Below, piece after piece: positions 45,877-56,645 of a DNA stretch of 64,000 nucleotides. Under the pieces are notes generated by a model. That model was not told the DNA's origin, did not search any database, and was given only the letters and a program-made list of their open reading frames with translations. The first letter of the stretch is position 1. The number at the start of each line of letters is the position of its first letter. Where the stretch lies: contig CM060693.1 in the NCBI GenBank assembly GCA_030686995.1, positions 120,679,228-120,743,227 of the forward strand, read 5' to 3'. The stretch is from Artemisia argyi (lineage: Eukaryota; Streptophyta; Magnoliopsida; Asterales; Asteraceae). The position numbers and the translations under genes were made by a program.

Positions 45877-46721
45877 TAGACTATGATATAATGTTGGATC
45901 AGAAACCAGATAACCATCGGCACCCAGTTTTGACTGTGTACCAACTAGAGTCCGAATGAGGTTGCAATTAACCATATGTGCTCTCTCAAGAATCTCAGCA
46001 ACATATTTACGCTAAGATAAAAACATGCCCGATGAATTACTTACAACTCAAATACCAAGAAAATGATTAAGCAACCCAAGATCCGATATGGAAAACTCCT
46101 GATGCAAAGAACCAATAATCTTCTGTAATAATGCCTCAGAAGAAGCAGTCAGAACAATATCATCAACATATAACATTAAATAAGCCGTGTTAGACCCCTG
46201 TCTGTAAATGAATAAGGAAGAGTCACAACGACTATGAGTAAAACCAATACGTGTAATGTAAGCCGCAAACCACTGAAACCAAGCCCTCGGCCCTGCTTTA
46301 GACAATAAAGAGACCTTTGCAATAAACAAACATAGTCAGGATGTGCAGAATCCCGAAAACCTAGAGGCTGATGCAAATAAACCATCTCAAATTAGTCACC
46401 ATATAAGAAGGAATTCTTGACATCGAGGTGATGGACAGGCCAGTGTATAGAAGTAGTCAGACTAAGTACGGTCCGAATAGTAGCTGGTTTGACAACCAGA
46501 CTAAAGGTCTCATCGACATCAATACCTGATAACTGCGTGCTGCCATCAGCCACAAGACGTGCCTTGTAGTGACTAAGGGTACCATCTGCCAAATACTTAT
46601 GCCTAAACAACCACATACAACGAACAATGTTATCATTCATGGGTCGGGGCACGAGTGTCCGAGTGTTATTTTTAATAAGTGCATTATATTTATCATACAT
46701 ACTTACATAGCATTTTACCAA
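45877..46721 (-). pseudogene. Copia reverse transcriptase fragment
   Basis: Frames 46392-46721 (CMWLFRHKYLADG, HLDVKNSFLYG), 46176-46385 (MVYLHQPLGF, LYCLKQGRG) and 46048-46329 (LMLYVDDIVLTAS) are successive RVT_2 pieces. The YVDD site is intact. A stop lies near 46048 and the sequence continues with degenerate YVAEILERAHMV to 45877, where it breaks off. Confidence 0.8.
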
Positions 46722-46964
46722 TTTGGGTCATTAAATGCATCATTATACGATTTAGATAAAGGTGAAATGGAAGACACATGAAGGGTAAGACAGTCAGGAG
46801 GACGATTAGACCCGACACGAAACCGTGTGACCATGGGATGAACTGAAACCGGGTTTGGGTTGGGTTGCGTTATTTGGTTCGGAGTGATGTTGGAAGTGGG
46901 TTGCGGTATCGTTGTTTGTTGGGCCGTGGTATCAATTTAAGTGGGTGTTTGTTGGGCCGAGGTA

Positions 46965-47607
46965 TCATGGTGATGGGCTAGGAGGAGATTGGGCTTGATG
47001 AGTGGGTGAATCAGGTTGGTGGATCGTATTAACATCTGTTGGGCCGACAACTTTGGGAGGGGTAGTTATTGGTGACGAGCGGATTATTTTAGAAACAACA
47101 TTAGGTGGCTCATCCAGAAAGGTATATGAAGGAGGCGAGGTTGGTGTCATAGAACCAAAAGGAAAAACTTTCTCTTCAAATTTAACATGTATTGAAATAA
47201 TGAATTTATTTGTATTTAAGTCAAGACAACGATACCCAAGATGGCTGTAGGCATGTCCCAAAAAATGGATGGTGTGGCACGTGGTTCAAGTTTATGATTG
47301 GTTTCAAGATGTGGGTAACATAAAGACCCAAAGGTACGTAAAAGGCTATACTCCGGGTTGGTCTCAAGCAAACATGTATGTGATATGTCATTGTTGATAG
47401 CACTCGAAGGTAAAATATTTAATAAGTGGAGGACCATATTGAGTGCTTCAACCCAAAAAGTAGGGGGAATGTGAGCTTGAAAAAGTAAGGTCCGCATGAG
47501 ATTGTTGATAGTGCGTATCATTTGTTCGGATTCACCACTTTCTTGTGAGCGTTTTGGACAAGAGAACCTAAACTGAATGTCATTAGAGGCAAATAATTTA
47601 TGTAAGG
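46965..47607 (-). pseudogene. Copia integrase, downstream part
   Basis: The frame 47216-47521 contains MIRTINNLMRTLLFQAHIPP (after the catalytic Glu), FWVEALNM and FGSLCYPH. A frame change leads to 46965-47261 (GYRCLDLNTNKFI) and a Pro-rich linker. Upstream near 47560 the NGRAER-like segment reads through CPKRSQESGES. Confidence 0.7.
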
Positions 47608-47615
47608 CGTAGTTG

Positions 47616-48539
47616 CAGGGGCGGATCTAGTGCTTGGCTACGTGTGGCACGTGCCACACATGAAAATTTCTGGCGAGCGACAGGGGTTAAGATTTTAGAC
47701 CTAAAAAGGCTGATTTATTTTGATTTCTAGCATTAAATTGATAAGATAGTGTGTTAAAAAATGCATCTTTATATGATTTTTAGGAAGAAAATAAGATGAA
47801 AGATAAACAGGGCCTACAGATGTGCAACGTTTAGATCTATATTGGTAGCCTGGTAGGGAAGATGATGATTTTGGTTTATCTACATTTTGGCCCCCTAATG
47901 TTTATAGCTTTTACAACTTTGCCTAAGTGTATAGTTTATTTTCAAATAAGTGTAAGGAGTTTACAACTTTAATAGTTTAAGCCCTTATTAGTTACCTTAA
48001 CTAGGAAAGGTTAATACAATACAATAATGATTTGATGGCTACACCTAGAGCTCTAATATCCAAAGCGCTTGAATGTCAGTTTCTCTCTTTTTCCATGTCC
48101 AAACTAGTTGATCTATTCTCACTTTATTTTGTAAGTATAGAATTATAAGCTCAACTTTGTAAAAAGACCACAATACTAAATTGTACTCTTTATATTCCAA
48201 GAATTATCCATTGTTATTGTTTTTACCATTTAAAACACTTCGAATTACTTTATATTTTTTAGAATACACATGTAAATTCTTTTCTAAATTTTTATTTTTT
48301 AAAGCAATTTTTTCAAACGCTATACCACTGACTCATACATGTCACCAACAAGACTTGAACCATAATATCTTAATCGATACGAGTCTTGATTGATACGCGT
48401 GTCACCTATCATTGGTTTTAACTTTAAGCAACTTAAACACTGATTTTTTATTTATTAAAACACTAGTTTCAGTGAAGTATGCTGACTCGCAATTTTTTTT
48501 TTGTTCTGCATACGATTAAAAATCCTGGATCCGCCACTG
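47616..48539. mobile_element. Non-autonomous hAT-type DNA transposon (924 bp)
   Basis: Ends are CAGGGGCGGATCTAG and, inverted, CAGTGGCGGATCCAG, a well-known hAT terminal repeat in plants. The flanks are CGTAGTTG (47608-47615) and CGTGGTTG (48540-48547), an 8-bp target duplication with one mismatch. There is no transposase ORF. It sits inside the integrase region of the copia fragment, so it is younger. A tRNA-like GACTTGAACC piece inside (near 48351) may be a SINE remnant. Confidence 0.85.
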
Positions 48540-48547
48540 CGTGGTTG

Positions 48548-49508
48548 ACAAATTCACCACCACAATCACACTAAAACGACTTGATTTCATACTTAAATTG
48601 AGTATGAACAAAGTTACGAAACAACATAAATTTAGACAAGACATCTGACTTATTAATCAACGGATAAGCCCAAAAATTTGCGAATAATGATCCAAGAATA
48701 GAACATAGTGTTTAAAACCCGAAAGAATTGGAATGGGGGAAGTCCATATATCCGAGTGAACAATGTCAAAACAATATTTAACCAAAGTATTAGAAGTAAT
48801 AAATGGAAGCCTTACGTGCTTGTCAAGCTGACAAGCATGGAAAAGAACACGAGGTTTCTCCTTATTGCACGAAATGAAATTACAAGAAATAAGATGACGT
48901 AACACTTCACTTCCTGGATGTCCAAGTCGCTGGTTTCACGTATGCTGACTGGTAAGAAAGGCATGAGGAATGGGAGAGGGGTTTGTGACTGGGTAAAGAT
49001 CTCCCGTGCTATCACATTGGAGAAGCACACGATGGGTCATGAAATCTTTAATAGAAAAACCAAAAGCATCAAATTCAACAATACAATTTATATCATGAAC
49101 AAACTGACGGACAAAAATTAAATTTTTTACAATGTTAGTGGTGATAAGAACATTATTAAGGTGAAGGGGTCTATGAGGTGTTGGCAAAATACTGTGTCTA
49201 GAATTGGTGACGTGTATAGTATAACCGTCACCAACCGAGACAGATGGATATATACACATATTTAAAACATCATTAAGACTAGTAACTGAATCACTAACGT
49301 GAGAACTCGCACTTGTATCCATATTCCAAGCACCATTTTGTGTAGCCCCAATTCCTATACCTGATTGACCGATGGACTGTTGAGGAGTAATCAATACCTG
49401 TTGGGCTGCTACATAAAGCGTGATAGAATAAGGTAGTTGGGTCGTAGGTTGTTGATGTGCCAAACATGAAAACCACATAAAAAACAACAAAAGTCTTTGC
49501 CCTGACAC
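48548..49508 (-). pseudogene. Copia protease, pre-integrase and integrase start
   Basis: The frame 48936-49508 has the protease site as WNMDTSASSH (normally D-S/T-G; here D-T-S), then FVHDINCIVEFDAFGFSIKD and the STGDLYPV segment. 48657-48905 continues with CHACQLDKHVRLPF-like zinc-finger end and HSDIWTSPIP, the start of the integrase core with the first catalytic Asp. Frame changes near 48930 and 48660. Confidence 0.75.
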
Positions 49509-50007
49509 AATATGTGTTCTTAACGTGATGCTTTATCTACCTATATTATAAGTAAGAGCCTTTTTCTACTATAGCAGTCCCAAAAAAGACATATAAGCTC
49601 TGTTGATGCAAATAATGTCTAAAACCGTTATTCTCATCTTTCGATATCTCTATGTTTTGATGATAACAAAATGTGAAAACATCTTACGTCAAAATTAACG
49701 TAAACAAGTTTTTAGTCAAAATATCCGATTTCTACGTCAACCACTCTAGGTATGAACAAACAAATTTATAACTTGACAAATGATCAAAGAAGTGAATTTG
49801 TGTTTTGAACTTCACATTTTTAGCTTGACAAAACTTTCTTTTCAAAAATACATTTTACAAATTATTTTTGAATTATAAAGAAATGTTTTATTTAGGAAAA
49901 TCATTTCAAAAATATTCCCTAATAGCTATTTTTTACCCAAACCAGCTCCAAACTCCCCCAAATAAAATTTCACCACTAAAGACAAAAAATGGAGCGTGTT
50001 TGTCTGG

Positions 50008-50060
50008 CACGGTACCACTAAATTTAGTGGTACCGTGTGACATTTAGTGGTGTCGTCCTT
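50008..50060 (+). promoter_or_regulatory. 30-bp perfect palindrome upstream of the LTR TATA box
   Basis: 50008-50037 reads the same on both strands, with half-site CACGGTACCACTAAA. A partial third copy (ATTTAGTGGTGTCG) follows at 50042. It stands about 50 bp upstream of the TATA box. A near-identical copy lies inside the element's gag at 52809-52836. Confidence 0.6.
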
Positions 50061-50465
50061 TTTAAAATAGTCAAATTTCCAGAGTCTATAAATACCACTT
50101 CATTTCCCAGATTTTGGCCATCCTTTTACACACATAACTTTCTGGTTTCCATCCTCTTTTTCTCTTTACACTTCTTAGATCATTAGTTAGTTTTCTTTTG
50201 TTTAAAGAGTGATTCTTTTATCCAACCAAGAATCATCTACATATCTCTTCTAGTCAAGAGAAGAATACAGAGTATCAAGAAGATACAAGGTGTTGGTGTC
50301 ATAGAGTAGTACACTTGCATTACTAGTTGTCTACTTGATTGTATCTTGATATACATCAAGTGTATTAGTGTTTCCTAGTTATTGTGTTGATCATTGTGAT
50401 CTTGTTGAGATATTGGGGATCTCTTGAGTGTTGAGTGATATAGTATTTATCAAGTGGATCAAGTA

Positions 50466-50581
50466 TAGATTGTGTGAGGATCGTGTTGATCGTGTAGATT
50501 GTGTGAGGATCGTGTTGATCGTGTAGATTGTGTGAGGATCGTGAAGATCGTGTAGATTGTGTGAGGATCGTGTTGATCGTA
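50466..50581 (+). repeat. 29-bp tandem array in the LTR, four copies
   Basis: The unit TAGATTGTGTGAGGATCGTG starts at 50466, 50495, 50524 and 50553, a period of 29 bp, with one or two changes between copies. Confidence 0.85.
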
Positions 50582-50988
50582 TGATAAGTTAGGATCGTGT
50601 GGATCGTGGTAGATTGGTACTAGCTAAGATTAGTACTCGACATCTAGCTTAGTGTTAGAAAATAACGTAAGCGACGTTGTACGGTTTTCTCTGCCTGAAG
50701 GGAGTCTTGTTAATATAGTGCTAACAACTCTCGAGTGTGGTACTCGGGGAGTGGAGTAGGGCGAAGAAGAGCTTCGTGACCGAACCACTATAAATCTCGT
50801 TTTCTTGGTTTGATCTTTCCATCTCTTCTCTTTACTTACTTATTGCATATTAGTATTAATATAGTGTTGTGTTCATATTGGTGTTGAGTGACTTTACATA
50901 CAATTGAATCTACGTTTTTCAAAGATAAATTTTTATAACTAAAGAAACAAGTCAGTAAACTATTCAACCCCCTTCTAGTTTCCCACAA

Positions 50989-51000
50989 TTGGCATCAGAG
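50989..51000 (+). other. Primer-binding site, variant tRNA-iMet
   Basis: TTGGCATCAGAG directly after the LTR matches the usual TGGTATCAGAG with one change (T to C). Confidence 0.7.
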
Positions 51001-51053
51001 CTACGTTAGGCAAGTTTTTAAAGTAAAATGTATTTTAAAACTTGAATCGATCA

Positions 51054-53268
51054 ATGGATTTTGACAAATATCAAGAAGGGCAATCTATGCAAAAACCACC
51101 CTTTTTGAAACCGATTGTTTTATTTATTGGAAAACAAGATTCGAAACGTATGTGAAATCAAAAGACATTGATCTTTGGCATGTAATTACCGATGGTGACT
51201 TTCAACCTATTGAAAAATATCCTATTACTAAAAAGGATAACATTATTCCTTATAATCAACAAAGCGATGATCTTAAAAGAAAACTAGCCAAAAATGATGA
51301 GGCTAAAATGGTACTACCTCCGTCCCAAATTTATTGTCTACTATTGACTTTTTTAGTATTTCTTCTTCAACTTTGACCTTAAATATTTTTGTGGGTGTTA
51401 TATAATATTTGATGCAAAATACATAAATGGATTGGGTTTTAAGTGTACTTTTCAATGGTATAATTTTTCATCAAGTATTATATAACAAAAAATATATATT
51501 TACGGTCAAAGTTGAACTAGTTTGACTTTGAAAATTCAAAGTGGACAATAAATTTGGGACGGAGGGAGTAGTTTATAATGCTTTGACGAAAAAGGAATTT
51601 GAAAGAATTTTTATGTGTAATACGGCAAAAGAAATTTGGAAAACTTTGTTGGTCACACATCAAGGTAATAATCAAGTCAAAGAGAACAAGATTGATCTTC
51701 TTGTTCAACAATATGAACAATTTTCCATCCCAGAAAATGAAACAATAGATAGTGCATTTGTTAGATTTAATACTATTGTTACTAGTCTTAAAGCTCTTGA
51801 TGAATGTTATTCTAGCAAGAACTATGTTAGGAAGTTTCTTAGGGCCTTATATCCCAAATGGAGAGCAAAGGTCACCGCCATTGAAGAATCAAAGAATTTG
51901 GCGACACTATCACTTGATGAACTAATAAGTAACTTGAAATTTCATGAAATGATAATCAAGAAGGACTCAGACATAGTCAAGGGTGTAAGTGGGAGAGTTA
52001 GGTCTCTAGCATTGAAAGCCAAGAAAGAGTCTAGTGATGATTAAAATTCGGATTCCGATAGTGAAAACGAAGAATATGCACTAGCAGTTAGAAACTTTAA
52101 GAAGTTCTTTAGAAGAAGAGGTAGATCTACTAGGAAATCTCGTGACGTGAGGAAGCCATTCTCTAAGAACCAAGATGATAATAGAGGACATAGCGATCGG
52201 AAGTGTTTTAGATGCGGAGAACCAAACCACCTCATTGGAGAATGTCCCATGCCACCAAGATCAAAAAACCAAAGAGCCTTTGTAGGAGGTTCTTGGAGTG
52301 ATAGTGGTGAAGAAGAAGAGGAGAAGCCTAATGGTGAAGCATGTCTCATGGCTCAAACTTCTAACGAGGTACATTCCGACTCTTCTTACTATAGTGATAA
52401 TAATTCGTCAATAGATGATAATATGCTATATGATGAATATAATAAATTATGTGAGGTAAGTACTAAAATCATAACTAGGAACAAAACGCTAAAAGCAACA
52501 CTACATGAACTTGAATTACAAGTCTTAGAACTAAGAGATCAACTTAAAAGAATTGAGAAAAATAAGCAAATAGATGTTAGATGTAAGTCATGTATAGATC
52601 TTAAAATAGAAAATGAAAAACTCAAAGAAAACGTCATTAAAGTTGTTAAGTTTGAAAAAGGAACACAAGCACTTAATGATATGCTTGAAAACATTAGGTA
52701 TAGTGAACATGCAGTAGCGGGTCTTGGATTTGACACAAATAAAGCATCTACTAGTGAAACTAAACAAGTAAAATTTGTAAAATCAGAGGAGATTAGTTTA
52801 GGGAATGACGGCACCACTAAATTTAGTGGTACCGTGGATCCGTCATCTGCTAGAGTCAAAATAGGGTCAATCTTAAAAAATCCTCTTAGTCCCAAACCAA
52901 GTCACATAGTAGTTAACAATGTTGAAATACCTGTGGCTAGTATAAAAGAAGTAAAATGGTTCTACAAACCTGTGTCGTCTCCTAAACTTGGTCCTAGTAA
53001 AGTTGATCATAGATCAAACACTCCTCCTCCTCCTAAAAGAACTAATACTCCCAAACCTCGAGATACAACTCCTCTACCGAGAGGTAACTTTATGAGACGA
53101 AGCTATCCAAGTAACTATCCAGTAATTTGGAACAACCGTCAACAACAAAGTTATTTACCATGGGAAATTTGCCCTCCATTCCACCATCCAAGCCAAATGC
53201 ATGATATGCATGAGATGTTCAACACTAACAACCTTGGACCCATGAGATATTGGGGACCAAATGTTTGA
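51054..53268 (+). pseudogene. SIRE-like gag, broken by frameshift, MITE and stop
   Basis: Translation would start at ATG 51054 (MDFDKYQEGQ). A length change in a T-run near 51101 shifts the frame, which resumes as FETYVKSKDIDLWHVI. The Stowaway element (51314-51568) then interrupts it. After the insertion come the Gag core ([32 protein letters not shown]), a TAA at 52042, a basic stretch, the zinc knuckle CFRCGEPNHLIGEC (52204-52245), an acidic stretch, a coiled coil, and a Pro-rich tail to 53268. The dyad word at 52809 is read as GTTKFSGTV. About 640 residues would be coded if intact. Confidence 0.85.
51314..51568. mobile_element. Stowaway-type MITE (255 bp)
   Basis: Ends are CTACCTCCGTCCCAAATTTA and its inverse (CTCCCTCCGTCCCAAATTTA), flanked by TA at 51312-51313 and 51569-51570. 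These are the hallmarks of Tc1/mariner Stowaway MITEs. Removing it with one TA restores the gag frame locally, so it is younger than the copia element. Confidence 0.9.
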
Positions 53269-53927
53269 ATCTTATCTTACTAGATAGTTATGCTTGAGAA
53301 TCAATTTGAAATCCGACAAAGAATCTATTCAATGTAAGCACTAATGATGACATATAATTCAAGATTTATCTCATCTCTCTAAGCATAACAACGAGGATAA
53401 CATCATAGGTTAAGGTAAGTTTTCTCAAAACCCCCTTTCTACATGATTAGGTGTGCATATAGTTTTCCTGAGATCTTTCTTTGCTAGTATTAGTATAAAG
53501 GACATGAAAAGTGTCTATCTAAAATGGTTTAAATCAACAAGGAGATATGTAGTACAATCTCCAAGACTAGTTGATCTCTAAAACCATATCATGTTTTAAA
53601 CATGAGTATACCATGAGATTGGTGGATAACACACTTTTCATGAAATAATAAAATTCACATTACCTCATTGTTCAAAATATACGTGGATAACACTATATTA
53701 AACTCATCTCGTCGTGAAATGTACAATGATATCATAAGATCATGCGTGACGAGTTTGAGAAGAACATGGAGGGTGAATTACTATTATTTCTTTAATCCTT
53801 TTATAATAGTAAGTGCTAATTGTATCTCTTTGTGTGCTAATATACTAACATATATAAATAAACCCTATCTAAAAACTATCCTTACTAACAAATATTATCC
53901 GTGGAGTTGAAAGCTCACTGAAGACGT
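53269..53927 (+). other. Noncoding stretch after gag
   Basis: There is no long ORF and no pol motif. A/T-rich, with no clear repeat. It may be the 3' noncoding part of the SIRE-like element or its deletion remnant. Confidence 0.4.
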
Positions 53928-54179
53928 TTTTTTAACATTCGATATTTATTGAAAAAACTAGCAAGGAGCTAGGAAAGGAGAGTACAAAAACAAGTAAAAA
54001 CTAAAAGTTAAAGTTACACAAATTCGACCACTCTAAACGGGATGCATTCGATCTATTTATCAACCATAGAAAACTGTTAGATTTGAGCTCTTTGGTAGCG
54101 TATTGTATTGATGGCGGCTTGTTGGAGAAGATGCATTCGTTCCGGATTTTCCAAATGGTCCATATATAGGAGAGGACGA

Positions 54180-55202
54180 TTAGATTGATGAGTCGAGACT
54201 TCTTGAGCTGATCATTGGATCCTTGTGTATCTCAAATAAAGCTCTGGCATGGGAGGGTTTGCTCAATGGAATCTTGCACCAAGATAAAAGGAAGGTCCAT
54301 AGAGCGTCTGAGAATGGGCATGATATGAAGAGGTGTTGTAATGTTTCATCATGAGAGTTGCATAGGGGACAGATTAAGGATGGAATTGGGATGTTTCGCC
54401 TGAGGAGTAAATTGCTGGTGGGAAGACGATTCATCTCTAATCTCCATCCAAGTATGTTGATCTTCAAGGGGGCAAGGTTATTCCATAGGAAGTTCCAGTG
54501 TTTTGGACCGAAACTAGCTTTACTTAGTTTATGCTTCATGGATTTAACTGTGTATGCACTAGATGGGTCACAAGCCCAGGCCCAAGAGTCGGTTGTGCTT
54601 GTGAGATTGAGAGTCTGGATGCCTGATAAAAGTTCCTGGAATTGATTCAGTTCGGCAGGTGTTGATGGGGATCTGCTCCAGTTCCATTCCCATTGAGAGT
54701 AAAGCCCGTTTCCTGTGCAGCGCTCTCGTACATAGCAACCTTTATTCCTTTCCATCCTGAACAGGTAGGGGAAGGAGTCTTTCAGCGGTTTGCTTCTTGT
54801 CCAAGTGTCGATCCAGAATCGTATGGTATTGCCATTTCCAACTGTCCCTGTAATTAAATCCTGCAAAGAAACATTAAATTTTTCGAGGTGGGAGCTTATT
54901 TTGGCGATATTGAGCCAAGCTCCCACCACACCAGGTTTCATTGGAACAGGTGTGCAATTTCTTTGGAAAAAATGGACGGAAGTGATGGTACGACCCCATA
55001 AGGAATCTGGTTCATTACGGAGTCGCCACCACCACTTGGAAAGCAATGAAAGATTTTTTGCATTTAGACATCCTAACCCAAGCCCCCCCCCCCCCATCTT
55101 CCACAAGTGCAATGACACGATCCCATGAGACCCATGGGATCTTCTTGTTTGGTGATGTCCCACCCTAAAAGAAAGACTTACGGATTTTTTCGAGCTTTGC
55201 AA
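54180..55202 (-). pseudogene. LINE ORF2 C-terminal region with zf-RVT
   Basis: It contains LSLLSKWWWRLRNEPDSLWG, then NGNTIRFWIDTW and the zf-RVT domain (FLWNNLAPLKINILGWRL, CPLCNSHDETLQHLFISCPF with its Cys/His pattern). A run of 14 C at 55081-55094 (G on the coding strand) makes KMGGGGLG and probably caused the frame change against the RT. The end is at 54180. Confidence 0.8.
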
Positions 55203-56426
55203 TTACACAAACCGGTGCCTTGTACAACGAGAAAAATATGTTGGAAGACTATCAAGCATAGAATGGATGAGGGTTATTCTACCACCAATTGAGAGGGTGG
55301 CGGCTTTCCAAGATGATAATCGCTGTTCGAAAGTTTGAATGACGGGAGTCCAGTTATTGATTCTGTTCATGTTGGCTCTAACGGTGAGTCCAAGGTAGGT
55401 GATTGGGAGTTGTCCCGTTTTGCATTTGAGGATGTTTGTGGATGCTTCAATCTGTTCGGTGGTTAGTCCAATACCCTGGAAACACGACTTTTGATGGCTG
55501 ATCTTTAGACCTGATGCCAAATAAAAACACCACATAATTCTGGTTATGTTCTTCAGATTGGTTTGGGACCATGAGCCCATGAGTATTGCATCATTCGCGT
55601 ATAAAATATGAGAGATATTTGGTCCATTATTTGGAAGATGAATTCCGGTTAAAAGTCCCAAGGTTGTAGCCCGATGGAGAATGGTAGAAAATGCTTCCAT
55701 TGCGATTATGAAGATGAATGGAGACATGGGATCGCCTTGGGGAACACCACGTTCACAGTTAAATTCGGATGTGGGGCATCCATTAACTAGAACTGCCGAT
55801 CTTGTAGAGGACAAAATACCTTTTATCCAGACTAGCCATCGACCGGGAAAACCCATTTGTTGCATTACGGATATGATGAAATTCCAATTCACTGTGTCGA
55901 AGGCTTTCTCAAAATCTATTTTGAAGCAGAAAGCTTCCTGTTTGCTTTTCTTTAGCCAAGCAAAGATTTCATTGAGCATGAGTGGCCTATCAAGGATCCT
56001 TTCTGAAAGAAAAACTATCTGGTTGGGGGAGATGAGCTTGCAAATGATTTTTTTGAGGCGATTGGCGAGGACTTTTGAGATGGGTTTTTTAATGCAACCG
56101 ATGAGGGTAATGGGGCGGTAGTCGGTGAGTGATTTGGCAGAAGATGTCTTTGGAATGAGGGTTATGAAGGATGAACAATAGCCTTTGCTGATGGTGCCAG
56201 TGTGATAAAAATCTAGGAGAATGTTGAGGAAGTCCATTTTAAGGTTTTCCCAAAAATGTTTGATGAAGCCAAAGTTGAATCCATCAGGCCTGGGTGCTTT
56301 GTCACTGGCACATTCCATTACAGCAAATGTGATTTCATTAAGTGAGAATGGGATTGTAAGACTGTTTGCATCTTCGATTGATAGGGTTTTGGCATTTTGG
56401 CATAATATGTTGGGCCTAGACTTCAT
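55203..56426 (-). pseudogene. LINE reverse transcriptase with altered active site
   Basis: Motifs in order: DGFNFGFIKHFW, TLIPKTSSAKSLTDYRPITL, FCFKIDFEKAFDTVNW (first Asp present), ERGVPQGDPMSPFIF, ILYANDAILMG and LPITYLGL. The box usually written YADD reads YAND: the first Asp codon is AAT (55593-55595 on plus), a single G-to-A change on the coding strand, which removes a metal-binding residue. The copy is therefore catalytically dead even where the frame is open. Confidence 0.85.
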
Positions 56427-56645
56427 GGGCTCACTAAACTTTTCGCTAAAAAATTAGAAGGCTTCATCACGAATGGATGGGGGGTCTGTGTGCCAAGAAC
56501 CATCAATTTCTAGCCCATTTAGTTTGTTCCTGGAAATGCGACTGTTGATAAAACCATGGAAGAAAGCAGAGTTCTCATCTCCAAATTTAATCCATCTTGC
56601 CCTTGATTTTTGTTGAAGATCCATGGATTTTGTTTTTTTGAGTGC

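Larger units (their letters stand above)
45877..49540 (-). mobile_element. Ty1/copia fragment, no LTRs, split by a hAT element
   Basis: Right to left: protease and pre-integrase (48936-49508), integrase N-terminal part (48548-48935), hAT insertion (47616-48539), integrase C-terminal part (46965-47607), reverse transcriptase (45877-46721). Both ends are cut inside coding sequence, and RNase H is absent. Motifs and breaks are given in the parts below. Confidence 0.8.
49601..50987 (+). repeat. SIRE-like 5' LTR (1387 bp)
   Basis: It starts TGTTGATGCAAATAATG and ends TAGTTTCCCACA. A CTATAAATAC box is at 50086-50095. It contains the 30-bp palindrome at 50008-50037 and a 29-bp tandem array at 50466-50581. 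The last 400 bp match the minus strand of 63400-63830, with the motif TATTCAACCCCCTT near the end in both. Confidence 0.8.
49601..53927 (+). mobile_element. SIRE-like copia element, 5' part
   Basis: It has a 5' LTR (49601-50987), a variant initiator-Met primer site, and gag up to 53268. The 3' part after gag (53269-53927) is noncoding, and pol is not seen before the LINE at 53928. It either is a gag-only derivative or lost pol by deletion. The LTR end is homologous to the inverted LTR at 63400-64000. Confidence 0.7.

Noticed and set aside
50466..50581. Regularly spaced 29-bp repeats as a possible CRISPR array
   Set aside because: The repeats are directly adjacent with no spacers and lie in a plant LTR.
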